From contig NZ_CP013979.1 in assembly GCF_001660485.1 (NCBI RefSeq), forward strand, positions 3,286,001-3,350,000: a stretch of DNA of 64,000 nucleotides, written 5' to 3'. The notes beneath the pieces are model-generated. The model ran no database searches. It was not told the origin of the DNA and worked only from the letters and a program-made list of their open reading frames with translations. Every line of letters starts with the position of its first letter. Position 1 is the first letter of the stretch. The DNA comes from Agromyces aureus (GTDB lineage Bacteria; Actinomycetota; Actinomycetes; Actinomycetales; Microbacteriaceae). Of this stretch, positions 52,604 to 60,161 are shown piece by piece. The translations under genes and the position numbers were made by a program.

Positions 52604-53416
52604 TCAACGACCCGGTGGGCCGTCGAGTCCGAGCAACGAGCGCGGCGCGGCGCGGAGGACGCTCATACCCCCCAACAGGGACGCGCCGCCGTCGACCACG
52701 ATCTCCGCGCCCGTGATGGCACGGGCTCCATCGCCCAGCAGGAATTCGACCGCGGCGGCGATGTCGTCGGGTTCGGCGAGCCGACGGAGCGGGGTTGCAT
52801 CGAGCAGCGCTCCGGCGTCCCCCTCCGCGAGGCGGCCGTCGGTGTGAGCGGTGCGGGTCCAGCCGGGGGTGACGACGTTCACCCTGATGCCGTGGTGTCC
52901 GTATTCCGCGGCGGCCTGTCGGGCGAGGGCGAGCACCCCCGCCTTGGCCGCCGCGTATGCCGGGTAGCCGGGAATGGGGGCCGACGCGTGCACCGACCCG
53001 ATGACGCAGATCGCACCGCCCGTTCCCTGGGCGAGGAAACTCTCCACACCGGCACGGAGGCTCTGGAAGACCGCGGCGAGGTTCGAGTCGACCACGCGCG
53101 ACCATGCCTGCGCGTCGATGTCCGTCAGCGAACCACCCTCCGTGGTGCCGACCGCGATCACCAGCGTCGAGCATCGCTCCGCGGCATCGAGCCCGGCGAG
53201 TGCCGCCCGGACGCGTCCTTCATCCGCGGCATCCGCCTGGGCGACAAGGGTGTCGCCCGGAAGGACCGCGGATGCCGACCGGAGGCGCGCCTCGTCTCGA
53301 TCGATGAGGGCGATCCGGTATCGGGCGGAGAGCCGGCCGGCGATGGCCCGACCGATCTCACCGCCACCGCCGACGACCACGGCGAGCGTCTGCTCGTGCG
53401 GAGAGCTCGCTGACAT
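52604..53416 (-). CDS. Short-chain dehydrogenase/reductase
   Basis: 270 residues. Cofactor loop VVGGGGEIGRAIAGRL, ALIDRDEARL (Asp favours NAD), 'VIAVGTTEGGSLTDIDAQAW', catalytic Ser in CVIGSVHASAPI, YxxxK in YPAYAAAKAGVLALARQAAA, and C-terminal GAEIVVDGGASLLGG. Likely a sugar or sugar-acid dehydrogenase. It is last in the operon permease-permease-binding protein-dehydratase-SDR, 10 nt after the dehydratase. It could be a galactose-type 1-dehydrogenase giving a lactone; not shown. Confidence 0.88.
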   Translation of the reverse strand: MSASSPHEQTLAVVVGGGGEIGRAIAGRLSARYRIALIDRDEARLRSASAVLPGDTLVAQADAADEGRVRAALAGLDAAERCSTLVIAVGTTEGGSLTDIDAQAWSRVVDSNLAAVFQSLRAGVESFLAQGTGGAICVIGSVHASAPIPGYPAYAAAKAGVLALARQAAAEYGHHGIRVNVVTPGWTRTAHTDGRLAEGDAGALLDATPLRRLAEPDDIAAAVEFLLGDGARAITGAEIVVDGGASLLGGMSVLRAAPRSLLGLDGPPGR

Positions 53417-53426
53417 GCCAAGAACC

Positions 53427-54629
53427 CTACTCGGCACGGAACGCGTCGACGGCGTCCCAGTCCAGCTCGATGCCGAGACCGGGCGCGGTCGGCACGGCGA
53501 GGGTCGGACCGTCGAAATCGAAGGGCTCGACCGTGAGCGCGTCGCGGAGGGGGTTGGGCAGCCGGTTGTACTCGTAGATCCGGAAGTTGGGGATCGCCGC
53601 GGACAGCTGGAGGGCGGCCGCGAGCCCGACGGCCGAGCCCACACCGTGTGGCGCGATGTCGACGTGGAACGTCTCGCAGAGGGCCGCGAGCTTCCGCGCC
53701 TCGGTGATCCCCCCGGCGCGTGCCAGGTTCGGCATCACCACGTCGACGGCGCCGCCCACGAGGAACGGCCGGAGATCCCACCTGGTGAAGAGCGTCTCGC
53801 CATTGACCAGCGAGACGGGCATGGATTCCCGGATGCGACGGTAGCCGTCGACGTCGTCGACCGCGACGGGCTCCTCGATCCAGGTGATGCCGAGGTCGAC
53901 CAGTCCGCGTACGACGTCCACGGCACGGTCCGCCGTGTAGGCGCAGTTCAGGTCGACGAGCAACTGGCGGTCGTCGCCGATGGCCTCGCGAACCGCTCGG
54001 GCGTGCGCGAGATCCACGGCTCGCCCGCGACCGAGCTTCAGTTTGAGCGCGGTGAACCCCTGCTCGGTGAAGGATCGAGCGTAGTCCGCGGAGTGCGCCG
54101 GGTCGTCGAGCATCGGCACCGGGCTGGCATAGACGTCGACGCGGGAGCGATGCGGGCCGCCCAGGAGGGAGTGCACCGGCTTGCCGAGAGCCTTGCCCTT
54201 GAGGTCCCAGAGGGCGACGTCGACGCCGCTCATCGCCTCGAGGAAGTACCCGCGGACCTGGCCGCCGCCGCTCATCGAGGAGAACACCCGCGACCAGAGA
54301 TGGTCGGTGGCCGCGGCATCCTCGCCGATGAGGAGCGGGGCGATGATGTCGCGCACGATCTGCGCCGTCACCTTGGGCGCGGGCAGACCGTAGCATTCGC
54401 CGACACCCTCGACACCGTCCTCGGTGCGTACGCGGATGAGCGTGGAGTACTGGCCCCGTCGCTCGAGCGTACGGTGGCTCGCGGCGGGCTGCAGGAGCCA
54501 CGAGGGCACCTCGCCGTTCGGGGAGAGCCGCGCGAATGGGGCGAACAGCGGAATCGCTTCGATCGAGGCGATCCGGAGTGCGCCGGCATCGGCCGGGATC
54601 GAGATGTCGAGGGTGTCGGGAATGCTCAT
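53427..54629 (-). CDS. Mandelate racemase/muconate-lactonizing family dehydratase
   Basis: 400 residues of the enolase superfamily. Capping domain ends near 150; the barrel has KLKLGRGRAVD (Lys base), metal ligands in LLVDLNCAYT (Asp), WIEEPVAVDD (Glu) and LVNGETLFTRW (Glu), and APHGVGSAVGLAAA (His base region). This is the arrangement of aldonic acid dehydratases. Together with the KDG kinase and KDPG aldolase genes, it probably dehydrates an aldonate to a 2-keto-3-deoxy acid. Which sugar acid is unknown. Follows the binding-protein gene by 2 nt, so it is co-translated. Confidence 0.88.
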   Translation of the reverse strand: MSIPDTLDISIPADAGALRIASIEAIPLFAPFARLSPNGEVPSWLLQPAASHRTLERRGQYSTLIRVRTEDGVEGVGECYGLPAPKVTAQIVRDIIAPLLIGEDAAATDHLWSRVFSSMSGGGQVRGYFLEAMSGVDVALWDLKGKALGKPVHSLLGGPHRSRVDVYASPVPMLDDPAHSADYARSFTEQGFTALKLKLGRGRAVDLAHARAVREAIGDDRQLLVDLNCAYTADRAVDVVRGLVDLGITWIEEPVAVDDVDGYRRIRESMPVSLVNGETLFTRWDLRPFLVGGAVDVVMPNLARAGGITEARKLAALCETFHVDIAPHGVGSAVGLAAALQLSAAIPNFRIYEYNRLPNPLRDALTVEPFDFDGPTLAVPTAPGLGIELDWDAVDAFRAE

Positions 54630-54631
54630 CG

Positions 54632-55927
54632 TTACTTGACCAGTTCCTGCATCGCGGCGTTGGCGTCGTCCAGCGCGTCCTTCGGGCTCTTCGATCCGAT
54701 GAGCGCGGCCTGGATCTGCTCGGCGAGCTTCGCCTCCATCTGCGCGTACTCGGGGAACGCCCAGAGCGGGTTCGGCGAAGCGCCGGTGGTGATCTGCTCC
54801 TGCCAGGTCGTGGCGTAGGCGTCATCGGCGAAGATGGGGTCCTCGAGCGCCTTCGTCGTGGTCGGCACGGATCCGATCTGCTCGAAGCGGTTCAGCGCAG
54901 TGTCGACGTCGGAGGAGAGGAACGACGCGAACTGCGAAGCGGTGTTCGCCGGTCCCTCCTTGAACACGACGAGCAGCCCGCCCCAGGCGAGCGCCTGCGG
55001 TTCGTCGCCGGCCTTCACCACCGGTCGGGAGACCGGGAGGGTGTGGTCGAGCAGCGTCGGGTCGGTCGCCTGCGACGAGATGGTTCCGCGAACCTGGTTC
55101 GCGTCGTCGAAGAAGGCCGCCTTGCCCTGGCTGTAGAGCGTGCGAGCCTCCGGCCGGCCGACGTTCAGGCTGACGAGCCCGTCATCGACGAGCGACTTGA
55201 TCCAGGTGAGCGCCTCGACGGCACCCTTGTCGTTGACGGAGATCTCCTCACCGTCGACGATCTTCGACCCGAACGTGCGGAACCACGGGATGAAGTCCTT
55301 GATGGTCTCGGGCTTCGTCGCAAGCGCGTAGGGCACGACGTCGCCGCCGAGGCCCTTGACGGCCTTCAGCGCGTCCTCGAACTCGTCGACGGTCTGCGGA
55401 GTCTCGGTGATGCCGGCCTGCTCGAGCAGCGCGGTGTTCGAGATGAGTCCGATGGAGCCGGTGTACCAGGGCAGCCCGTACTGCGTGTCGCCGACCTTGC
55501 CGTTCGCGAGCGCGGCGTCGGTGTATCCGCCAGCGTCGACGTAGGAGCCGAGATCCTCGAGCACCCCGAGACGGGCGAGCGACTGGATGTCGGCGATGTC
55601 GAGCTGGGCCGCGCCGGTGGTCGACCCGTCACGGGAGCGGAGCAGCAGCTGGTTGCGGTACTCGGCGAACGGGTACGAGACCAGTTCGGCCTCGATGCCC
55701 TTGCCGTCGGTGAATCCGGCGACCTCCTGCTCGATGAGCGCCTTCTGCGCCTCTTCGCCGTAGTTCCAGCTGGTGAAGGTGAAGTCCTCGAGCGCATCGG
55801 GGCTACTGGGTGCAGCGCTGGGGCTGCCGGCGCATGCGGTGAGGGCGAGGGCGGCGACGAGGCCGACGCCGATCGCGGTGAGCCGGGCGCGCCCGCGGGC
55901 GGCGGTTCGGCGGTGAATGTCGGGCAT
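54632..55927 (-). CDS. Sugar ABC transporter solute-binding lipoprotein
   Basis: 431 residues. Signal LTAIGVGLVAALALTACAGS with lipobox Cys near 32. CUT1 binding-protein fold: 'FTFTSWNYGEEAQKALIEQE', SQGKAAFFDDANQVRGTIS, and a C-terminal 'ALIGSKSPKDALDDANAAMQ'. The C-termini of this protein and the one at 16395 are alike (SPKDA), suggesting duplication. Start follows AAAGGA. First transporter gene pair lies upstream on the same strand. Confidence 0.92.
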   Translation of the reverse strand: MPDIHRRTAARGRARLTAIGVGLVAALALTACAGSPSAAPSSPDALEDFTFTSWNYGEEAQKALIEQEVAGFTDGKGIEAELVSYPFAEYRNQLLLRSRDGSTTGAAQLDIADIQSLARLGVLEDLGSYVDAGGYTDAALANGKVGDTQYGLPWYTGSIGLISNTALLEQAGITETPQTVDEFEDALKAVKGLGGDVVPYALATKPETIKDFIPWFRTFGSKIVDGEEISVNDKGAVEALTWIKSLVDDGLVSLNVGRPEARTLYSQGKAAFFDDANQVRGTISSQATDPTLLDHTLPVSRPVVKAGDEPQALAWGGLLVVFKEGPANTASQFASFLSSDVDTALNRFEQIGSVPTTTKALEDPIFADDAYATTWQEQITTGASPNPLWAFPEYAQMEAKLAEQIQAALIGSKSPKDALDDANAAMQELVK

Positions 55928-55991
55928 GGGTGTTCCTTTCAGGATGGAGCGGAGGTGCTGCGGGTGGATCGGTGCGGGATGAGCTCGGCGG

Positions 55992-56930
55992 TCAGCCCTT
56001 GATCGCGCCGGAACTGAGTCCGGCCACGAAGTAGCGCTGCAGGGCGAGGAAGATGAGGATCACGGGGATCGAGGCGACGAGGGATGCCGCCATCAGCTCC
56101 GGCCAGCGGTTGCTGAACTCGCTGAGGTAGGTGTTCACCAGGCCGGGCGGCAGGGTCCTCGTGGCTTCGCCCGAGAGCGTCAGGGCGAAGACGAAGTCGT
56201 TCCAGCCGCGGATGAAGGCGAAGAGTCCGGCGGCGATCATGCCTGGTGCGATCAGCGGCAGCAGGATGCGGTGGATGATGACGCCTTGCCCGGCACCGTC
56301 GACCTTCGCGGCTTCGATGATCTCGTCGGGGATGTTGTCGAAGATCCCCTTCATCATCCAGACGCAGAGCGGCAGGGTGAAGGTCGTGAACGAGATGATG
56401 AGCGCGAGGTACGAGTCGAGCAGGCCCATCGCGCTGAACAGTCCGTAGATGGTGATCAGCAGCAGGATCTGGGGGAACAGCTGCGACACCAGCAGCAGGA
56501 ACATGAACGAACGACGTCCTCGATACCGGAACTTCGAGAACGAGTACGCGCAGTACATGCCCACGAAGACGCTGCCGACGGCGGTGACCGACGCGACCAG
56601 GAGGCTGTTCCCGAGATAGTGCAGGAGGCGGCCGTCGGCGAAGATCGTCTGGAAGGCGTCGAACGTGATGTTCGTCGGGAGGAAGTTCGGCGGGAACGTG
56701 AAGACGTCCGACGGCGAACGCAGGCTCGTGAGCACCATCCAGTAGATGGGGAGCAGCGCGAACAGGCTGACGAGGGTCAGGGCGATCCAGCGTCCCCATC
56801 TGACCGGCCGGGATTCGCCGGTCGGACTCGTGCGACGTCTGGTCGGTCGCGCCGTGCGAGCCGCCGTGACCGCGGGTGCCGTGTGTGTCACCGGCTCCTC
56901 CGCCGTCGTGTGTGTCAGGGTGTGCGACAT
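55992..56930 (-). CDS. CUT1 sugar ABC transporter permease (MalG type)
   Basis: 312 residues, six predicted helices after a Thr-rich hydrophilic N-terminus (about 1-46). First helix WIALTLVSLFALLPIYWMVL. EAA loop EAAKVDGAGQGVIIHRILLP. C-terminus QRYFVAGLSSGAIKG. Its ATG shares one base with the upstream stop (TGATG, 56928-56932), so the two permeases are translationally coupled. Confidence 0.92.
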   Translation of the reverse strand: MSHTLTHTTAEEPVTHTAPAVTAARTARPTRRRTSPTGESRPVRWGRWIALTLVSLFALLPIYWMVLTSLRSPSDVFTFPPNFLPTNITFDAFQTIFADGRLLHYLGNSLLVASVTAVGSVFVGMYCAYSFSKFRYRGRRSFMFLLLVSQLFPQILLLITIYGLFSAMGLLDSYLALIISFTTFTLPLCVWMMKGIFDNIPDEIIEAAKVDGAGQGVIIHRILLPLIAPGMIAAGLFAFIRGWNDFVFALTLSGEATRTLPPGLVNTYLSEFSNRWPELMAASLVASIPVILIFLALQRYFVAGLSSGAIKG

Positions 56931-57856
56931 CAGTTGTCAGCCTCCATTCGGCGCAGGTAGAGCAGGACGACGGGCAGGAGGATGACCATCCAGAGGACGC
57001 CGAGCGCTCCGGCCATGCCGAGGTCGAACCCCTTGAACGCGGTCTCGTACACGGCCAATGAGAACGTGGTCGTCGAGCCGGCGGGACCGCCGCCGGTCAG
57101 GACGTAGAGCAGGTCGAACTGCTGGAAGTTCCAGATGAACTCGAGCAGCACCACGACGGATGCCACGGGCATGAGTCCCGGCACGGTGATGTAGCGGAAT
57201 CGCTGCCAGGAGTTGGCGCCGTCGACGCGGGCTGCTTCGTAGGTGTCGCCGGGGAAGGACTGCAGGGCGGCGAGCAGCATGACCATCATCCAGGGAAAGG
57301 AGGCCCAGGTCCGGGCGACGATGACGGCCGTCATGGCTCCGGGGCCCGAATCGAGCCAGCCGATGTTCTCGCTGATGATGCCGGCACTCCGCAGGACGCC
57401 GTTGAGCACGCCGTAGTTGGCGTCGAAGATCCACAGCCAGAGGAACGAGACCACTACCCCGGGGAGCACCCACGGGAACAGCAGCACGGATCGAAGGACG
57501 GCACGCCCCCGCATCCGCTGGTTCAACCCCAGCGCGGCGACGAGCCCGACGAGGAACGGAAGGATCGTGGCCGGAATCGCGAAGGTGAGCGTCGTCGCCA
57601 GCAGCGGCCAGAACTGCCCCTGGAACGCGCTGATGATGTTCTCGAATCCGACGAAGGTCTTCTCGGGGTAGAGCAGGTTGCTCTCGAAGAACGCATCGAC
57701 GAGCGCCCCCACGAGCGGGTAGATCAGCACCGTGATGAGGAGCGTCGCCGCGGGGGCGATGAGCAGCAGGGGGAACAGCCCGCCCCGCGAACCGGGCCGC
57801 GGCGTCGAACGCGAGGCCGAGCGGCGGGGAGCCGGGAGCGGCGGTGCAGTGACCAC
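56930..57856 (-). CDS. CUT1 sugar ABC transporter permease (MalF type)
   Basis: 308 residues from GTG 57856, which follows AAGGAGGA at ideal spacing, so this start is well supported. Six predicted helices; the first is 'FPLLLIAPAATLLITVLIYP'. EAA loop YEAARVDGANSWQRFRYITV. First gene of the operon and divergent from the GntR-type regulator at 57976. No ATPase gene is present in this operon. Confidence 0.92.
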   Translation of the reverse strand: MVTAPPLPAPRRSASRSTPRPGSRGGLFPLLLIAPAATLLITVLIYPLVGALVDAFFESNLLYPEKTFVGFENIISAFQGQFWPLLATTLTFAIPATILPFLVGLVAALGLNQRMRGRAVLRSVLLFPWVLPGVVVSFLWLWIFDANYGVLNGVLRSAGIISENIGWLDSGPGAMTAVIVARTWASFPWMMVMLLAALQSFPGDTYEAARVDGANSWQRFRYITVPGLMPVASVVVLLEFIWNFQQFDLLYVLTGGGPAGSTTTFSLAVYETAFKGFDLGMAGALGVLWMVILLPVVLLYLRRMEADN

Positions 57857-57975
57857 AGGAATCCTCCTTGACGAGTGGAACGATGCCTACGATATACGAA
57901 ATGCGAAATCTGTCAAATGGTGGTTTGATGGGTGAAGACGCTCACGGATCGACGAGCGCGACCGAAAGGCAGCCG
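57857..57975. promoter_or_regulatory. Divergent promoter region with GntR half-site
   Basis: This 119-bp gap between the ABC operon and the GntR gene contains CGATATACG at 57890-57898. The GATATAC core also occurs, on the minus strand, in the near-palindrome at 62966-62985 upstream of the GH30-like gene. It is a candidate operator of the GntR regulator. Confidence 0.45.
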
Positions 57976-58665
57976 ATGGCATCGTTCTCGCACAGTCCCC
58001 TCATGATCGACACGAAGGCGACGCAGATTCGCCAGCGCCTCGCGCGCGCGATCATCGACGGCGAGCTCCTTCCCGACGACCGGCTCGTGCTCGACGAACT
58101 CGCGCGCGAGATGGGGGTCAGCAAGATCCCGATCCGCGAGGCGTTGTCCAGCCTCGAAGGTGCCGGCCTGGTGGTCACGTCAGCGCACTCCGGCCCCCGC
58201 GTCGCACCGTTGCCGTTCCACGAGATCCGGGGCATCTACCTCCTGCGCGAGCAGGTCGAGTCGCTCGCGATGCGACTGGCGATCGAGCACGTCGACGAGC
58301 AGATGATCGACGAGCTGCGCGAGATCAACGGCGCCATGCGTCGCGGACTCGCCTCACCCGACGTCGTCGAACTCTCGGACCTCAACACGAAGTTCCACCT
58401 CACCATCGCCCGCACGTCGTCGTTCGAGACGATCGTCGAGTCGGTCGGGGATCTGCTCACCAAGGTGCGACGCTATCGCGCCGTCGTGAACGGCATGGCA
58501 GCCAACTGGCCTCGCGCGGTCGAGGAGCACGACGGCATCATCCAGGCCCTCGTGGACACCCTTGCCGGCGCGGGTCCGGACGCCGCGGTCGAGAGCATCC
58601 GCAATCACGTCCACACCCAGGGCATGCTCGAGGCGCTGGAGGCGACGGAACGCGCGGATGCCTGA
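57976..58665 (+). CDS. GntR-family (FadR/FCD) transcriptional regulator
   Basis: 229 residues. N-terminal winged helix 'QIRQRLARAIIDGELLPDDR' 'LVLDELAREMGVSKIPIREA' LSSLEGAGLVV, then an all-helical FCD domain ('LLREQVESLAMRLAIEHVDE', 'LNTKFHLTIARTSSFETIVE', NHVHTQGMLEAL) with the metal-binding histidines expected of the family. Start ATG 57976 was chosen because AAAGG lies seven bases upstream; ATG 57928 is possible. Its end overlaps the KDG kinase start. It probably governs the transporter, kinase and aldolase. Confidence 0.9.
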   Translation: MASFSHSPLMIDTKATQIRQRLARAIIDGELLPDDRLVLDELAREMGVSKIPIREALSSLEGAGLVVTSAHSGPRVAPLPFHEIRGIYLLREQVESLAMRLAIEHVDEQMIDELREINGAMRRGLASPDVVELSDLNTKFHLTIARTSSFETIVESVGDLLTKVRRYRAVVNGMAANWPRAVEEHDGIIQALVDTLAGAGPDAAVESIRNHVHTQGMLEALEATERADA

Positions 58666-59551
58666 CCTGCTCTGCGTCGGGGAGACGATGCTCCTCCTGG
58701 CACCGAGTGCAGGGCCGCTGGCAGCCTCCGACGCCTACTCGGTCTCGATGGCCGGCGCGGAATCCAATGTGGCGGTGCATGCCGCCGGGCTCGGAATCAC
58801 GGCCGGGTGGACTTCCCGCGTGGGCGACGATCCCTTCGGCGCCCGAATCGTGGGCGAGCTGCGCGAGCGCGGAGTCGAGGTCGAGGCGCAGGTCGATGCG
58901 ACCGCCCCGACCGGCATCATGTTCAAGGACCCGCATCCCGACGGCTCACGTGTGCTGTACTACCGCCGTGAGTCGGCCGCGTCGAAGATGGACGCGGGGT
59001 TCGTCACGCGCGAGACGCTGCGCGATGCCCGTATCGTCCACACGTCCGGCGTCACCCCCGCCCTCTCCGACAGCTGCGCGCGCATGGTCGACGACCTCTT
59101 CGACCTCGCTCGTGAATGCGGTGCTCTCGTGTCGTTCGACGTGAACGACCGTCGTCCGCTGTGGCCCCTCGACCGTGCATCCGTCGCGCTCGAGCGCCTC
59201 GCGGATGCCGCAGACATCGGGTTCGTCGGTCGAGACGAAGCCGAGCGCCTCTGGGGCACGACGACTGCCGAAGAGATCCGAGAACGTCTCCCCCACGTCG
59301 CTCTCCTCGTCGTCAAGGACGGCGCCGTGGGAGCGACGGCCTTCTGCACCGGATACGCGCCGGTGTTCGTCCCCGCCCCGGTCGTGGATGTCGTCGAGCC
59401 CGTCGGTGCCGGCGACGCCTTCGCGGCCGGGTTCCTCGCCGGCCTTCTCGCCGGCGAGACCGACGAGGCATGTCTCGCCGCGGGTCACCGCGCGGCCGCC
59501 CACGCGTTGTCCACACCTCACGACCTTCCACCCCTGGAGCTCCAGCGATGA
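58658..59551 (+). CDS. kdgK: 2-keto-3-deoxygluconate kinase (PfkB family)
   Basis: 297 residues. N-terminal MPDLLCVGETMLLLAP and 'YSVSMAGAESNVAVHAAGLG', substrate loop HPDGSRVLYYRRESAASKMD, and C-terminal PfkB signature with anion hole VEPVGAGDAFAAGFLAG (Asp base at about 254). The YYR and ESAA features suit KDG kinases (KDG + ATP to KDPG), a guess supported by the aldolase downstream. Overlaps the regulator by eight bases and the aldolase by four (ATGA). Confidence 0.88.
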   Translation: MPDLLCVGETMLLLAPSAGPLAASDAYSVSMAGAESNVAVHAAGLGITAGWTSRVGDDPFGARIVGELRERGVEVEAQVDATAPTGIMFKDPHPDGSRVLYYRRESAASKMDAGFVTRETLRDARIVHTSGVTPALSDSCARMVDDLFDLARECGALVSFDVNDRRPLWPLDRASVALERLADAADIGFVGRDEAERLWGTTTAEEIRERLPHVALLVVKDGAVGATAFCTGYAPVFVPAPVVDVVEPVGAGDAFAAGFLAGLLAGETDEACLAAGHRAAAHALSTPHDLPPLELQR

Positions 59552-60156
59552 ACGACTCATTCGACGTCCTGCTCGGCCGTTCACCCGTGATGGCGATCCT
59601 CCGGGGCATGGGTGCGGAGAAGACGCTGGAGATCTCGAAGCTCGCCTGGGCGTTGGGCGTCGACTGCGTCGAGGTTCCGCTGCAGACCGACCGGGATCAC
59701 GACACCCTGACCGCGCTCGCCCGCGCCGCGGCATCCGCAGGCCGCGCGGTCGGCGCGGGCACGATCCTCGACGAACGCGGGGTGGCCGCGGCCGTCGCCG
59801 CGGGGGCCCGTTTCACCGTCAGTCCGGGCTGGGACCCCGAGGTCGCCCGCGCGTCGCTGGATGCCGGACTCCCCCATCTCCCCGGTGTCGGGTCCGCGAG
59901 CGACGTGCACCATGCCCGGAAGTTCGGGCTGAGATGGGTCAAGGCGTTCCCTGCCGCGCAACTCGGTCCCGACTGGATCACCGCGATGAAGGCGCCGTTC
60001 CCCGACATGTCGTTCGTCGCGACGGGCGGCATCACCATCGAGAACGCCGAGGCCTTCCTCGAGGCGGGTGCGTCGGCGGTCGCGATCGGTTCGGCGCTGG
60101 CAGACACCGAACGGGCGGCCGACCTGCTCAGGTCGACCGCCCGCTTCACCGCCTGA
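59548..60156 (+). CDS. eda: 2-dehydro-3-deoxy-phosphogluconate aldolase
   Basis: 202 residues. KDPG to pyruvate + glyceraldehyde-3-phosphate. Class I aldolase with Schiff-base lysine K132 (LRWVKAFPAAQLG), catalytic Glu42 (CVEVPLQT), Arg19 (AILRG) and GGIT phosphate motif. Standard length for Eda/KHG aldolase. Its ATG overlaps the kinase stop (59548-59551). Converges on the GH30-like gene with five bases between stops. Confidence 0.92.
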   Translation: MNDSFDVLLGRSPVMAILRGMGAEKTLEISKLAWALGVDCVEVPLQTDRDHDTLTALARAAASAGRAVGAGTILDERGVAAAVAAGARFTVSPGWDPEVARASLDAGLPHLPGVGSASDVHHARKFGLRWVKAFPAAQLGPDWITAMKAPFPDMSFVATGGITIENAEAFLEAGASAVAIGSALADTERAADLLRSTARFTA

Positions 60157-60161
60157 ACCGG